A DNA stretch of 64,000 nucleotides from Saccharina japonica (GCA_008828725.1 MEHQ01000867.1:105262-169261); one strand, 5' to 3'; positions 21,712 through 34,358 are shown, counted from the stretch's first letter. The notes: generated by a model not told the origin, from the letters alone. Program-made: numbers and translations.

Positions 21712-24394
21712 CTGAAGCAGACAGCGGTCAGGAGCGCACGTGCCGGGGAGGCAAGACATTATTAATGGAAGCAAAAGTACGTAAACTCACAACCATACAA
21801 ACCATACTGCCTAACACGGAATAAAGTACACTCAACTAAGACCGCACCCCCCCGCTTCATGAACTCAACAACTGAAACGAGTTTGGATCGTTAATCATAT
21901 TGGTTCTCCAACATGAGTACATTGAACATAACCCTCTGAAAGAAGCATCATTCAAACAAGTACTCACCGCGCCTGGGAAATGTCAATCACTCACAACATT
22001 TACTACTACTTAATCAATGCAGCCCTACGTCCTAACCACCGTCGCCGTAGAACGTTTCGTGGCCAATCACGAAACGTGTTGCTTGCAATTGTGTCAATAT
22101 CTCGGAACAAAAAAACCACAGCGCAATATTACGGCATAAAAAACTTTGTTTTTACGAGTTTGGCAGCTGTAGAAGTTTGATTGGGTTAAAGCCCGCTGTT
22201 GTGCTAATTTCGGGAGTTGTGACATCATTGAATTTTAATGTGGTACTTGTAACATGGGCACACGGTATACAGGGGTCTGGCGTCTTTTCGTTTTGTCGCC
22301 ATATGACTTCGGAGGCGAATTGTGGCCACGGGGCGCAGGTGTCTAGCTTGTTCCCAGGGGCCACCAACGGGCCGATGGAGGGAAAACAATGTCACAATTG
22401 CACTTATACTTGCTTACAGAACACTTCGCAAAGCGTTCGTAAATATATAGACACCAAAAATTGTAATTCGCCACGGTGATATGAAACATAACTGCGCTAT
22501 CCACTTCTCCGCGGGCAAGGCGTGCCCAACGGAAGCCTCGTGTTTTGCTGCGCATAACACGCGTTGTGACGCCTGTTGCTCTACACATCTGTAATTTCCA
22601 TCCTGGAAGTCGCGTCAGCGCGAGAGCTATTTCATGCTCCATCTGTAACCATTACGCGGCATGGCAACAGAGCAAGAATATTTCCTTTATTTGAAGATTG
22701 CAACCGTGGGTTTACCACCACCAGCAGTACCGCGTGAGCAAAAAAAACAAAGATTCTCGGCGATGTCTCTCCCGTCGTGATTGACCCCTTTTCTATAACA
22801 CGCGGATTAGTTGTCAAGCCATCAATACCCTGGCGGAGCCCAAGACGTCGCATATATCACTACCGTTAGCACACACTCACAACCCCCCCCCCCCCTAGCT
22901 GCGGGGCGAGCGGGCATGGTAATTATCCTTGGAAGTACGGAGGGAAGTACATTACATGTTTTTTTGGCGGCACGCCGTGGCATTCCGTGGCATGCCATGA
23001 CAATGCCCGTGACATACCATGGCAGTTCCAGGTCAAGATATGGCATGCCACGGCATGCCACGGCAGCCCACGGAATGCACGACGGCAACCCATGGCAACC
23101 CTCACGGCATGCAATGGCGATGCCATGGCAACGCCATAAAACAGCCACGAAACCGCGCTAGGGCGTGACGCGACACGGACGTGGTAGTGTCACAGTTTCG
23201 GTGGAAAATATTATAGGAAGGATTATAGTTTGTTTTCCACGCAATCAAACTCCCTGCTGAAACAACACAGACAGGTTTGCCCGCCTGGCGTGGACTCACC
23301 CAATCGAGGTGTCAGACGAATGTGTGGTTGTGTGTACTAAATACGTACGTCTGTGTATTTTCACCGCCTGCCGTCGAGGTTGACAGGGTACTACCACGGC
23401 ACGGTATGGGCTTCCACGACATGCCATTGTATGTCGTGGTTCGTAGCATGGTAATGCCACGGCATACCGATAAAAACACAAATAGTGCACATCCTTAGAA
23501 TTAAGTCGGATACCACACTTCCTTACAATAGCACCCCCAATAAAACAATGTTACTAGAAGTAAATGTTTTATCACCAGAGTGTGCTTTTATCCGTGATAT
23601 TCATTTTGTCGGTATGTTTGAAGCGGAATCAGATCACGTTTTCACCCACAGTACCTCAAAATTGACACAACAATCCACGGGTTCCACGCTGGAGACGACG
23701 TACCGAACACATCTATGAGGTGTTTGTGACCTTCATTGTGGCATGTGAGGTCAAGGATGTGTTTCCTTCGTGCTTGTTTGATTAGACGAGTACCGTAGGG
23801 TTGAATAGGCAATATCGCGACCGAGGCCGTGCATATTTTAAGTACGTTCAAGACAAATACATGCAGTTTGTAAAGCCAATCACTACGTGGTGCCCGCAGT
23901 GGCAGCTGGACGTTTTGGGTTTCGCCGTTATCCTGCATAAGGTTTAGGATGTGGGACACAAGTTTAGGCATGGCTGTGCTTCATGAGAAATGCTTAGAAA
24001 GAACGATTTGGTCCGTTTAGTATTAGTCTATTTTGTTATCGAGGCGCTGTGCTTACGTTTAGCCTGGAAGTTTCGCTTAGTATGACCTTAAATGTCGGAC
24101 GAGCGAACAGAATAGACAATAAATATAGTTGTGTGCCTTTTCATCGAATACAACAATCCCAAATATTACTGCCAAACACTTTGAATCCATGGCTCAAAGA
24201 TCTAAAAATAAATATTTTCAAAGCAAATGTTAGAAATAACCCAAACAGTACCTCAAGAAAGTGTGAAGTAAGGCTAGCTTTCTTATTGAAGGTAGGGTGC
24301 TTTGTAAACAGCACATCAAATCAGCCACGACTACTGCTGAATATGCTAGCGCTATAATATGTCGAGTTACGCAAATCATGTATTTGTATGGCCG
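21712..24394. other. intron of the surface-protein gene (5' and middle part)
   Basis: Lies inside the 3358-bp intron between 25069 and 21712. Open frames at 23642-23971 and 22152-22367 (-) show no motif and are not needed by the gene model. The GGCATGCC-rich patches within it are listed separately. Confidence 0.5.
22965..23130. repeat. GGCATGCCA/CCATGGCA low-complexity cluster
   Basis: Dense irregular reiteration of short palindromic words (GGCATGCC, CCATGGCA, GCCACGGCA). A second smaller patch lies at about 23393-23470. The period is irregular (9-12 bp), so it is a simple-sequence region and not a clean satellite. Confidence 0.8.
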
Positions 24395-24709
24395 GTCGCC
24401 CCGGTGGGTTAGCAGGTAACCACGAAGCCTGTTAGAGCCGAGATCGCGAGCTCAAGCCCTGCCGAGTGCATGCTCGTAGGGACTTTTTCTTGCAAAAAAT
24501 ATCTTAAATAGCGGAAAGCGCGAGAGCGTGAGATAGCTAAATTCGATGAAAATCGACGAGCGTTGGGACGGCTGAACCCTCTGCGCGATAAAAATCAAGG
24601 TCAAGAACCGTAGTGGGGGAGGCGGGAGAGGAGCCTACTTTGTGACCCCGGATCTGAGTTACGACTAGGGAGGGAGGAAGACGGAAGTACGAAGATAACA
24701 AATGGGATG
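24395..24709 (+). mobile_element. tRNA-derived SINE, full-length copy 1
   Basis: About 315 bp. The 5' end has RNA polymerase III promoter boxes: a box A-like TGGGTTAGCAGG (about 24405) and a box B-like GCGAGCTCAAGCCC (about 24445), spaced as in a tRNA. The body contains TCGATGAAAATCGACGAGCG and a conserved 3' block (GAGGAGCCTACTTTGTGACC, then GGATCTGAGTTACGACTAGG). A near-identical copy at 42228-42553 and others at 36.6, 46.3 and 50.3 kb show it is a mobile family. It sits in an intron of the surface-protein gene, in antisense. Confidence 0.85.
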
Positions 24710-25069
24710 ACCAAAAAAATAGATGGTACCCCAAAATGTTATCAACATTGGTTTACATGGAATATGCTGAGAATTTTAAGTTTGGGTTTCTCCGGCCGCT
24801 AAAATGCATTAACGTTGCAACAGGTGGCAATATATCACGGAGTACAGCTAGAATCTGGAAACCCTCCTCACCGATGCATTGAACGTACTGACACGGTGAT
24901 GTCGATTCATTTATAGTTAGGTCACCAAAAGCACTGATTTGTTGAGGGCCCGAAGACGACATGTGACGCCTCTTCATGAAACCAGTCCGTACGCATACTA
25001 TGATCGTTTCAGTTGAATGCAAGGTTCGATCACCAACGTGACATTTAAACATAACGCAGGACTCTTAAC

Positions 25070-25371
25070 CTGAAAGATGATTTGCCATACAACCACCACG
25101 ATCTTGATGGCTGTCACCGGAAGAGCTTTCATCGCTGTTATCTTGAACGAAGCAAATTTCCGGCCGATGAAGCCATGGGGTTTACCCACTTCGCTAGTTG
25201 AATCGTCGTCTACGACCCTCCCCATGCGCCTCAAAGTAAACAAAGCCACCAGTAGAACCGCTGCAACCACGACAGCAGCCACACCTCTGGCCAATCTCTG
25301 TTCCTCTCCAGAACATTTCAGGCAGCTGTAGCCCATCCCCTGCGAATATCCTGGCAAGCAAGTCGAGCAAT
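25070..25371 (-). CDS. exon: GCC cysteine-rich motif and first membrane segment
   Basis: 302-bp exon running from the acceptor ...CAAATGTAG to the donor GTTAAG. It begins mid-codon; with the last base of the 31793-32176 exon it gives ...EYC, continuing STCLPGYSQGMGYSCLKC. This is the C-x2-C-x-x-G-Y ... C-x2-C pattern of GCC2/GCC3 (ephrin-receptor-like) modules. A hydrophobic segment (GVAAVVVAAVLLVALFTL), a basic/acidic loop and a second hydrophobic stretch (VTAIKIVVVVWQIIFQ) follow, the latter running into the terminal exon. Phases are 1 at the start and 0 at the end, agreeing with both neighbours. The role is the juxtamembrane part of a surface protein. Confidence 0.82.
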
Positions 25372-25406
25372 CTACATTTGACACCGGGGGGTGGGACGAA
25401 ACACGG

Positions 25407-25542
25407 AACCGAAGAGGTGCAACAGATAGAAATCGGTCAAAACGTGAGGCTCGGTCTTCGGGTATTCCAAGTCAACCGAAGAGGTGCAACAGATAGAAAT
25501 TGGTCAAAACGTGAGGCTCGGTCTTCGGGTATTCCAAGTCAA
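25407..25542. repeat. tandem duplication, 67-bp unit x2
   Basis: Two almost identical 67-bp units (AACCGAAGAGGTGCAACAG ... GTATTCCAAGTC) in tandem, just upstream in gene sense (higher coordinate) of the 25070-25371 exon and so inside the long intron. Confidence 0.9.
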
Positions 25543-25717
25543 GTGAAAGGTTCCTGGTGTCCGAGTTATAGCTACTCAACACACAAGATAATACGTATAA
25601 TTGGGGACGGTTTAACCATGCTTCCATGGTGACAAGTCTTGGCATATAATACACAAGTGTATGGCAAATGAGCGTACCTCAGCAATATTGCTGAAGGACG
25701 TTCCGGAGTATGCGCTA

Positions 25718-26482
25718 CGAGGTGGTGCAGGCACATCACCCCATATTTCCCCAGTCACGAATAACGCCACCAATAAAAAACTCGAATGTAACATATTTGG
25801 TATCATACTGACCGCCACGAGCAGTGGATCAGAGTGGCATCGCCAATGTTTTATAGAAAAGCCTAGAACTGGAGCTAAAGCCCGTAATGTGGTCCGACCA
25901 ATCACAGGGCCTCAAAGAGGTCAATATTAGTCAGGCGTTTCCATAGCAATACATTTTGTTCCCCTGTTGGTTTCTGAACGAGCCGCTTCCAGGTGGTCCA
26001 AAGGCATTTTAACACAAAGGTTCACGCGAATATTCGACGATGTTTTTGCCTAGGATCAATATTAAGTCATATTCAACGATCAAAACTGACTATATACAGG
26101 AACCAAGTATACACGAGGCAACGCCTATGTAGTTCATGTTTACCGCACGAAAGTGCAAATATCCATGCCGTTGTTTAGGGATAAATCCATAAATATAAGA
26201 CACGTGTTATATGCGCTCTACTTGAGACTTCAACGAATAAGGATGTGTTGTGTTTTGTTTTTATTTCTCCGGAAATCGTTCATCTCTTAAGACTCAAATT
26301 CCTCAAAAAGAAATACAAAACGAACAATATCTGGCGAAAAATAAAAAACAACAATCGTTATCAGTTAACGGCTTGGATAGGGCGCATATTACACGTGTGC
26401 CGAATTTGAGGGTCTACCTCCAAAACGCGGCGTGAACATTGGCTGCTGAATACAGTTTGGGCGGTATGCTTTACCCCGCTTG
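25718..26482 (+). mobile_element. TA-flanked MITE (mariner-like), copy 1
   Basis: 765 bp flanked by TA at 25716-25717 and 26483-26484. It aligns end to end with the 755-bp copy at 38641-39395. Shared landmarks are GGTG/CTGG...CAGGCA at the left end, CATACTGACCGCCA, CCTAGAACTGG, CCAATCACAG, CTGAACGAGCCGCTTCCAGG and GGATAGGGCGCAT. No transposase is visible. It sits inside a long intron. Confidence 0.8.
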
Positions 26483-26484
26483 TA

Positions 26485-28499
26485 GCTCTTCTTCAATTCG
26501 AGCATGGATTAGTCATGTGGGTCTTCGACATTCAAAGCAAGTTCACCGTTCACTCTGTGTTGTTGTACCAGGCATCGTATATTTACCTTTTTCCAACCTT
26601 TCTCATTCGACGGTTCTCCGTATGTATACGTACACTTTCGGGACCGGTTATATAGATTGAGAATTGTATTTAGCAACCCCTCTTGCAAAATCTAAACCGT
26701 CGCTAGTGCGTTCACGACGCACTAATATCAGGCGGTTCCGATTGTCGAATGTGTCAGTGTTTACGATCGAGGTCTGTATTAATCGGCATGTTTGACGGCG
26801 ACGGTTTGGGCATTTCAAGAATAGAGGCTTCCAGGCACATCGGATCCAATTGCAGTGATCAATGTCTGGCTGATCTCTACATGGCACTCCTACGCACCCC
26901 CTTGTAAATATCGACAGCGAAGGTAATGATGTATGACTTCGATGGCCACTGTGAAGGTTGTTTTCAACAACTAAAAAACTCAACTTGAACGTTTAGGCCA
27001 CTGGTCGATATTTTGACTAATGTACGCCTAATAATAGGGGGGTAAGACACCCACAAGTATAACTGAATTTTGCAAGCGTTAACTATGGGTGTATATGCTT
27101 TTGGGGCATGCAGGTTTAGGGAGTTTTTAGTAACCATGGGAAATATGTTTTTTGGAACTGCATGCTCCACCCTTCAATGAAGGGTCCACCATCGCGCAGT
27201 CAAAATCGTAGTAACACAGGTCGTGCCCAACTACAAACGCAACCGTCAGCAAAGTTACAGTCTCCATCGACGAGGTCAGTTAGAACGATGGAGGCTAGAG
27301 CAATGGTACAACACCCCCCGCGCTTTACGCCCGGGCCATGTTGGGTATATGTATTTAAGGTTTTCCGTGAGATGGAATCAAAGGTACGCTTCACGCCATG
27401 TCATAAAGCCAATGTAGCAACAAACGCCAGATGATATTGTCACATTTCAACTCTGGACATCCCATGGATATTGAGTTAACTTCATTGAGAACAGTAACCT
27501 TGCATCAATATAATATAAACATATTTCTTGAGTTTCGACACGTTCGTCTGTTCCGACGATTGGTAGTCCCCCCGCCTACTCGGAGGCAATCAGGGGGCTC
27601 GAGTCCACACTGCCGTGAACGCTGGGGACCTCGCCTGGTTCGACGGCCAGTGCGATGGGCATTTGTGGTTACGCGAGCAGGATGTACGAACGCAATCGCG
27701 CTCGGCAAACAACCGGTGGGCACAGCCGTCGATTCTCGACAACTTCCTCGATGACCTCTGCGTCTGCTGCAGATGTCATGCCTTGCTTTTAGCCTTTAAG
27801 GCATATACGTAGTGGCCGGCGCGCCATATTGTCAGTCGCCTGTGAAGAGCTTGCCCCTATAACGTCCACGAACGGTGCCGGTTGTGATGCTAATGCGTCG
27901 CCGTAGTTAGCGTTATGTTATATAGAATATAAGTTTCGAAAAGGAAATGAAGTCGTGACCTAATGTCCAGGTACATATATTCCTTTAGAATACATCGTCG
28001 AATATCATGTTGCCATCGTTAACTCATGCTCGCGTAAGTTTGACTGCGTTAAGCTGTTAATAAAGTCACACTTCCAGCGTGTGAGGTGTGTTACATGATG
28101 TTTGGAGGGTTGGTCACTTCGGTAGTTATACCTCGCCCAAAGTCGTTCGTTCCCGAAAAATATTATCATGGCTTAAGAGAAAAAACAAGAAACTTGAAAT
28201 ACTGATTTGTATTCCAACGATTTCTGTGTGAGAAGATCGGTCAATAAACTTTGTGTCAGCCTAAACGTTAACATGTTACCCCCTTCATAACATACATCAC
28301 AACCCGAAGGCAAACCACGAATATAATACCAGATAGTATACCGTACAAAGCTCCGCCGACATATGGCCTATCGCGTAGAGCAAAGTTTTCAGTAAAGGGA
28401 CAAAATAGTCGATGGGTCTCTTGGTCGGTTGTTTATTATACAACCTACACTACTCCGGATCGAGTAGCGCAGTAAGGGACAATGCTACGTATTCGAAAT
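26485..28499. other. intronic sequence, nothing recognised
   Basis: Part of the 6.4-kb intron 25372-31792. There is a small hairpin near 27566-27596 (CCCCCGCC ... GGGGG) and no coding signal I can support. Confidence 0.45.
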
Positions 28500-29120
28500 T
28501 TGACAAAATAGCTGTGGTTAGTCACTACACAGAACTAGTTTGTAACGCGTTGATCATCTCGTACCGACTTCAAGGAAACTGCGATACCTACTTTAATCGC
28601 TATGGCTTCTACATTTTAGAACCGATGTATACTTTAAATGGCGATATCTCAATGATTATCTTGGTGACTCACTACCCAGGACTGATTTGCATTGCTTTGA
28701 CCATCACGTAACGACTTCAAGGACACTGTGATACCTATAGTTGATGTTTCGGTGCTTACCTTAATGAGTCACTACCAAGGACTAATTTTGAATGCCTTGA
28801 CCATCTCGTACCGACTTCAAGGACACTGTAGTACCTAATGTTGATGTTTCGGTGGTTATCTTGATATGTCACTACACAGGACCAATGTATAATGTCTTGA
28901 CCATCTCGTACCGACATTAAGGACACTGTGATACCTAATATTGATGTTTCGTTAATTATCTTGGTGAGTTACAACAGAGGACTATTTGTAATGCCTTGAC
29001 CATGTCGTACCGACTTCAAGGACTCTGTAATAACTACTTACAACACTATGACTTCGACCTATAAGAACCGATGCATACGTTGAATGTTGATGTTTCGTTG
29101 ATTATCTTGACATTTATGTC
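28500..29120. repeat. satellite-like tandem array, ~100-bp and ~147-bp units
   Basis: Five diverged units marked by CGACTTCAAGGA at 28565, 28712, 28812, 28912 (CGACATTAAGGA) and 29011. The three inner periods are 99-100 bp. The first unit is about 147 bp and carries an extra ~47-bp segment (..AGAACCGATG(T/C)ATAC..) that reappears after the last unit. The short units are therefore deletion derivatives of the long form. Confidence 0.88.
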
Positions 29121-31792
29121 AAGCTAGGTATAATTGTAACCCCTTTTTTTCCACACTCTGGGGGGACTCTAGTTTGATATGCATCTGGACGTGTCTCCAT
29201 TATAGGCACTTGTGCTTCACAAAACCTTAAACACGATACCTCCCGCAATTTTGGCAACGAATGTTTTCCAAGTAGTTTTGAAAGTGATCTTAGGCGACTG
29301 CTGCCACTTTAGATCATGAAGACTCGACGATCATCGGTCACTACAATTACGCAGACGATTTACAGTTGACAATAGTAGTGTGTCTTCCGTGTGGCCGGAC
29401 TTCAAAGATGGGTCCCTCTGAAAACATAGTATATAAAGCATGCTACCACGAAAAGTGTGGCGATTGTCGCTTGTATGGGCGCACCTGTGCTGTTCAGCCG
29501 GCGGTCGTTCTTTGGTCGATATGTTTAAAGATACGGTCGTGCGCGTTGTGAAAAGGCAACATATATCACTATATTTTACAATAATATAAACACATTTGCT
29601 TCCAGCGCGTGAAAATTGTGGCGTTTCCGTCGATTTGAAGAATCAACTGCGGCGCCAGGTACTACTGTAAATGTCGGTCTGGTTTATTGACGATATAGAT
29701 GAGCGCCTACACGTAGTGTGCGTGTAAAACATTTAGCGCCAGTCATCCACGTACTACATGTTATCGGGGGTCGTGTAGCCCCATCTGCCCCGAACAAACG
29801 CATGATTGTTCAGTATTCATACTCGGGAACATATTTGGCGATGAGCGGTGACTGTCGGAACTGCTACATATCCCTCGTCAGTAATTCCCATAGCAAAGCA
29901 ACAGGTAAGGCTAATGCTTCATACTCGCCAACAGCCCAAGTGATAACAAGATAGTGTTTGCTTAGTTGGTTTAGCACTTTGTTTCACTTGAATCTGAACG
30001 GTCATGATGTCATGGCTTAGAATGATTGAGCATACGAGCACCATTGTCGGTATGTCCGGCGAGAAGCGGTGGCAGGCGGAATTAATGCACACATCGTGGC
30101 ACGTACATGTTGTAGATAACCACACATCGACAACAATTGTTTCGCATATTTTATGGTCGTCGATATCGTACGTGATGGCGTACCGTCAATTGAAAACTTG
30201 TCCCAGCCCGGGCGAGCGCGCTCCAAAATTATCATCGTTATAGAAAACATAAAAAATGTCTGTATGTTCGACGAAGAGCCCCTGCGAGAGAAACAACTTC
30301 CCTGACTTAACTGCGAAAGTAAATATCGCTTTTACATTATGAAGGAGGTCCGGAATGAACCGTGCACGAAACCTACACGCACCGATACAATTATAAGGTG
30401 CTCATGAACGTCATACACTTTCACGCAGAGCAGCTGATAGGATGTTTGATCAAAATGATTCGCGTTGAACCACGACTCGAAGATGATAATATTAAAGGAA
30501 AAAGAGGTGGCTGCAGTCGACTTTCTCAAAGTCCGAAAAAATGGGGTTTCGTTTACGGTAGCAGATTTCACATGCCCTGGTTAACTGCGCTTGCCATCCG
30601 TCTGGCTATGGTCCATTCGAAACGCCGCAGGAGCTAGCGTACTGCAAGACCAACCCCGGCCGGAGAATATTGGCCTCGTCACGCTGCGCTATGGGGTGAC
30701 TGTCTGCGCAACTCGCTCACATAATAGGTACACGCAATTACAAACATGTTTCAATAATCCATGGCCGAGTTCCGTAAGCTCGCGAAGTCGACTGTCCCGC
30801 ATACGGGGCGCGCCTGCTGAAACAGTTTATTGTTTTGTGGCTGTGGACGGCCAAAGATCGATCGCTCAATAGTTTGTTCCGCGGCGAAATATTTCTGGCC
30901 GAGGTACCCTACAAAGCTAGGCTAATAGTATGAAAGTAGCGGATTTTTCTCCGGCGTTTGACATACTCAGCTTTGAGGATAAGGATGTTAATTCATTTGT
31001 GTGGGACTTTGTTGAAAAACATCCAACGCTATATATGTACCACCAGAGTGTCTTTTCCACGGCACGGGTGGGGGGTTATTGCCGTTCCGAGAAAAACACT
31101 CGATCACTATGTTTGCATAACAAAAGGGTACCAGAAACTAATATACTATTATTAGTGCCCTCGGTGAAGTGCTGATGACAGTTATGCGGACAACATGTAA
31201 TACCATCAGGCACGACAAAAATAGTGAATTGAGCGTGGCAATCAGGGTTTGAGGTCGCTCACACTGATGTATTCACTGTGAATCGAGAATGATATGAACA
31301 TCGCTTCTGTCGTGATAGGCAGCAAAATCAACTGTCAGGAGGAAAATGTTCATCTCGCCATGGCACACCGCAAACAAATATACACCGCAACCTGAGCGGC
31401 ATTTGCTGTGTTATGTTTCCACAGTGTCGTATGCTTCTGCAGTATCGAGGTATTTTGAGACGTGACTGCATTTACTCGGCACGGTATGTTTACACCAATT
31501 TATCTATGATGAAAACCCTCGAAACACGTTCAAACCAGCTTACAGGTAAGAAACAACGGTGTCATATGATTTCGTTGTTTACCAATTAGGTGCCGAAATG
31601 CCGAACGGAAAAAGACAAATATGTCTTATGATAGGATCAGCTCGGTATGGGCGAGGGTCCTCTGAATGCGATAAACCAAACCTTGTTTGGCTAAGTGTCA
31701 CAATTTTCTACGAAACTTCATGGATTCGTTTCGCCGTGCAGACAAATGATCAAAGGCAGTAACATTGCCTATCAACAACAACGTGCTCTCAC
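29121..31792. other. intronic sequence, nothing recognised
   Basis: Remainder of the 6.4-kb intron. Only short frames (for example 30362-30637 + and 30332-30571 -) without motifs. Confidence 0.45.
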
Positions 31793-32176
31793 ATTCACCG
31801 TAGTAGCCGACGGCGCAGTATTCGTCAACGTGGACGCCCCCGACACAGGACTCCTGTCTGTAGCAATCGCGGATGTCCTCACTATAGGCCGAGTCGCGGA
31901 AGTACCCCGCTTTCAGGCTGAGAGTCGTAGTTGATGTACCGTTGGATGGAGCGAGGCTTCCTAATGGTGGATCCTTGCATAGGGGAAGGAGCCACTTACT
32001 GTCGTCGTCAACACCACCGGGTACAGTGTTTGCGACCGAAGAACATTTGTTGCACACTGTCTGGAAAACTGACGGACCAGCCTGCATTGTTGGCCAGGGA
32101 AACACAGGAGTTTCCGTGTTGAAATCCCGCGTGTAGCCGACGGCACCGTTGGCGTGAACAACCACGAACACAAATG
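31793..32176 (-). CDS. exon: extracellular cysteine-rich region
   Basis: 384-bp exon from the acceptor ...ACTAGAG to the donor GTGAGA, phase 1 at both ends. It encodes a beta-strand-like start (AFVFVVVHANGAVGY), a region with CNKC, a Thr/Ser-rich linker, and a terminal cysteine cluster (CYRQESCVGGVHVDEYC) leading into the GCC motif of the next exon. It is predicted to be extracellular. The next coding segment lies 6.4 kb away at 25371, across an intron holding a satellite and a MITE. The frame is open across the exon and closes at once outside it. Confidence 0.8.
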
Positions 32177-32259
32177 CTCTAGTAAGTTACGCAATACGAA
32201 AAGCCATTTTATCATAAGGGTAGCTCACAGGGCTCACGTGTGTATGATTAACGTTTCAC

Positions 32260-32341
32260 CATCACAGCGGCTGTTTCCCTTTTGCACGGCGTCTCTTATT
32301 ACAGTAGTAAAGGCGGCATGTCCGGCGGCGATATACACTTT
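32260..32341 (-). CDS. exon: short linker after the beta-helix
   Basis: 82-bp exon from the acceptor ...GACATAG to the donor GTGAAA; phase 0 at the start and 1 at the end, exactly what its neighbours need. It encodes KVYIAAGHAAFTTVIRDAV, then a short stretch ending SRCD. The 83-bp intron that follows (32177-32259) is the only short intron in the chain. I found this exon by looking for the missing phase 0-to-1 link, so phase is part of its support and not fully independent evidence. Confidence 0.7.
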
Positions 32342-32509
32342 CTATGTCGCCGAAACGGAGCATGTTTGGGTAAAGGTGCATGATTGAGTTTTGAAGCACC
32401 TTCACCATATGAGTTGTACAACGTTAGTACGTAAACCGCAACAAACTTAACAAAAACATCAACGTGCAACCCGAACAATGATCCCGCGTGGTCTAGGTAC
32501 AAACTATTA

Positions 32510-33172
32510 CGAGCACATCGCCCGTACGTTCGTCAGCCACAAATGCCGCATGGGGTGGCAACAAAAATGGCACGCATCTGGTGTCGTACTGACCCCCGCC
32601 AACAGGGAAAGACGGTAACATCGCGTAATGTACTCCAAACAGACGTTGCAGAATTTACAGGGTTTTATTGCGCCGTTCTGTGTTCTGAACCAGTAACGAC
32701 AAGATGGTCCAAAGTGTGGTTGTACAAAATGTTGACATATGATTCGAAACTTTGACTGGATGAGGATCGATATCCAGTTATTAGGGCGACGACATTTGAC
32801 GAGATACTGAAACCAAGTACCGAGGAGACGATGCCGGATTTTCGAAGTTTACGGAACAAAGGTCCAAATGTTCACGCCGTTTTCAGGGGGTGGACTTCGA
32901 GTATACGAGTTTTCTCGGCCCTCGCCGAGCGATTGACGGGTGTTTGGGTTTGTATTCCGTCGCTAAGAATGTGAGTATTGTCAAGCTTCAAATCTCCGTC
33001 GAAAACAAAATGCTAAATATATGAATAAAAACAGATTCCAAATAAGTCAGATATCGCTCGGCAGGGGTAAATACAACGTGTGTCGTAAATTGAGACTGTC
33101 TACTTTCAAAACAAGGGTTGAACACTATCTTCTGAATGAATTGAAGGTGATACGTTCCAGAATACGCAGAAT
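32510..33172 (+). mobile_element. TA-flanked MITE (mariner-like), degraded copy 2
   Basis: A diverged copy of the 755-bp element. The left end (TA then CGAGCACATCG), GTACTGACCCCCGCCA, TTCTGAACCAGTAACGAC, CACGCCGTTTTC and the right end (TACGTTCCAGAATACGC) line up in order. The right boundary is approximate. It lies in the intron between the 33.4-kb and 32.3-kb exons. Confidence 0.6.
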
Positions 33173-33363
33173 CACACCGGATAAAAATGACGGCATTGGA
33201 CGAGTTAAAGATGAAGGAGCTTCGTCATGCAGAAAATATTTGAGTCAACACGTACCGCCTTTATGGTACAACAGCTTTAAACATGTGTGTGACGTGCAGA
33301 GATTATCAATTATTATCTAATCTGTAGTGGGATTTTCCGCTGCAGCAAGCGAACTAGTCTCAC

Positions 33364-33569
33364 CACGCCAATTGTCGGGATTTGTTGATATAGCCCGCTC
33401 GGGCAATACAGACCGTTATTGTTGAAGCTGACATTCTCCAACTCCACCGACGACGAACCGCAAAAAGAGCTGCCAATAGCCAGGCCGTCTTCGCCAGCGG
33501 CGTTCTCGACGAAATTACACCCAATTAGAGTGAGGTTTCCAGCTAGGTAGATTGCCCCCCCCGAAACAC
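33364..33569 (-). CDS. exon: beta-helix (Pmp-like) coils
   Basis: 206-bp exon from the acceptor ...GGTGACAG to the donor GTGAGA; phase 1 at the start and 0 at the end. It encodes SGGAIYLAGNLTLIGCNF, then VENAAGEDG and further coil-like repeats (VELENVSFNNNG). GGAI(Y) followed by N-L-T-I-x-x-C-x-F-x-x-N-A is the core of Pmp-type right-handed beta-helix repeats. Joined to the 34.4-kb exon, the split codon reads Ser and gives NHASVSGGAIYL. Confidence 0.82.
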
Positions 33570-34290
33570 CTGTCACCATACGCGAAATCCATAGACGGAT
33601 GGGTAGTAGGAATGTGGTATATATACCGAAAGCAACAATAGTGCGTGCCAACACATTCGAAAATAAACGAGACTTGTCTGGTTTTTACGTAAACACATTT
33701 ACACAAGTGTGATGTATCATGTATCTTCGAGGTCGACCCGTTGTTTTTTTTTTTTTGGTTTAAAATACTATAGAAAAGCCCTGGATGCACGTTAGGGATG
33801 AAGACTACCGCAAGAAATAGATTGTACGCCAGATAAAGTAAACGTACCTATAGGACGGCCGGTATCGGCGGGATTTTTGTCTGTGGGGTACGAGAAGGAA
33901 TTGGGTAGGGCCTCAGCACGATAGATTCCTGCCCTACCCATATTCGGTTGACTGATTGTTGTTGATATTTTATACTGAAAACACAACTGCGACCCGGTGC
34001 GATACGACTTACACACATATGACACTTATCGTGTTTGTGATGTAAAACTATTAAGAGTTACGTTATGCTTCGGCCAACATTATGATAGGTCTTCAACACC
34101 AATCGGCTCAGCCGCAATCGGTGTGAACTTCGTATCTATTAGTCTACTTGCCGGGAAAGCTTGATCGAAAACTCGGCCTCCAACCAACACACCAAGTCAA
34201 GGGCTAAACTGAAGCAACACGATCAGCAACTCTAGGCAAGCCTGTTTGTGTTTTAGTTTTTTCTAGATGCCGTATAGTCAGTGCGCCAAT

Positions 34291-34358
34291 CCGTATTTAC
34301 TCCGGTACAAGGTGTACATAGCGTCCATCCGTATTTACTCCGGTACAAGGTGTACATG
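34291..34358. repeat. tandem duplication, ~39-bp unit x2
   Basis: ATCCGTATTTACTCCGG followed by TACAAGGTGTACAT occurs twice about 39 bp apart, in the intron just 3' (in gene sense) of the 34417-34572 exon. Confidence 0.85.

Noticed and set aside
22965..23130. Possible CRISPR-like array of short palindromic words
   Set aside because: No constant repeat length and no spacers; it is irregular low-complexity DNA in a eukaryotic intron.
24395..24470. Functional tRNA gene
   Set aside because: Box A and box B are present, but the unit continues into a conserved ~240-bp body shared by dispersed copies, so it is a SINE head.
24537..24734. Minus-strand open frame
   Set aside because: Lies entirely within the SINE. 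The related frame at 42343-42657 overlaps the nested SINE copy in the same way.
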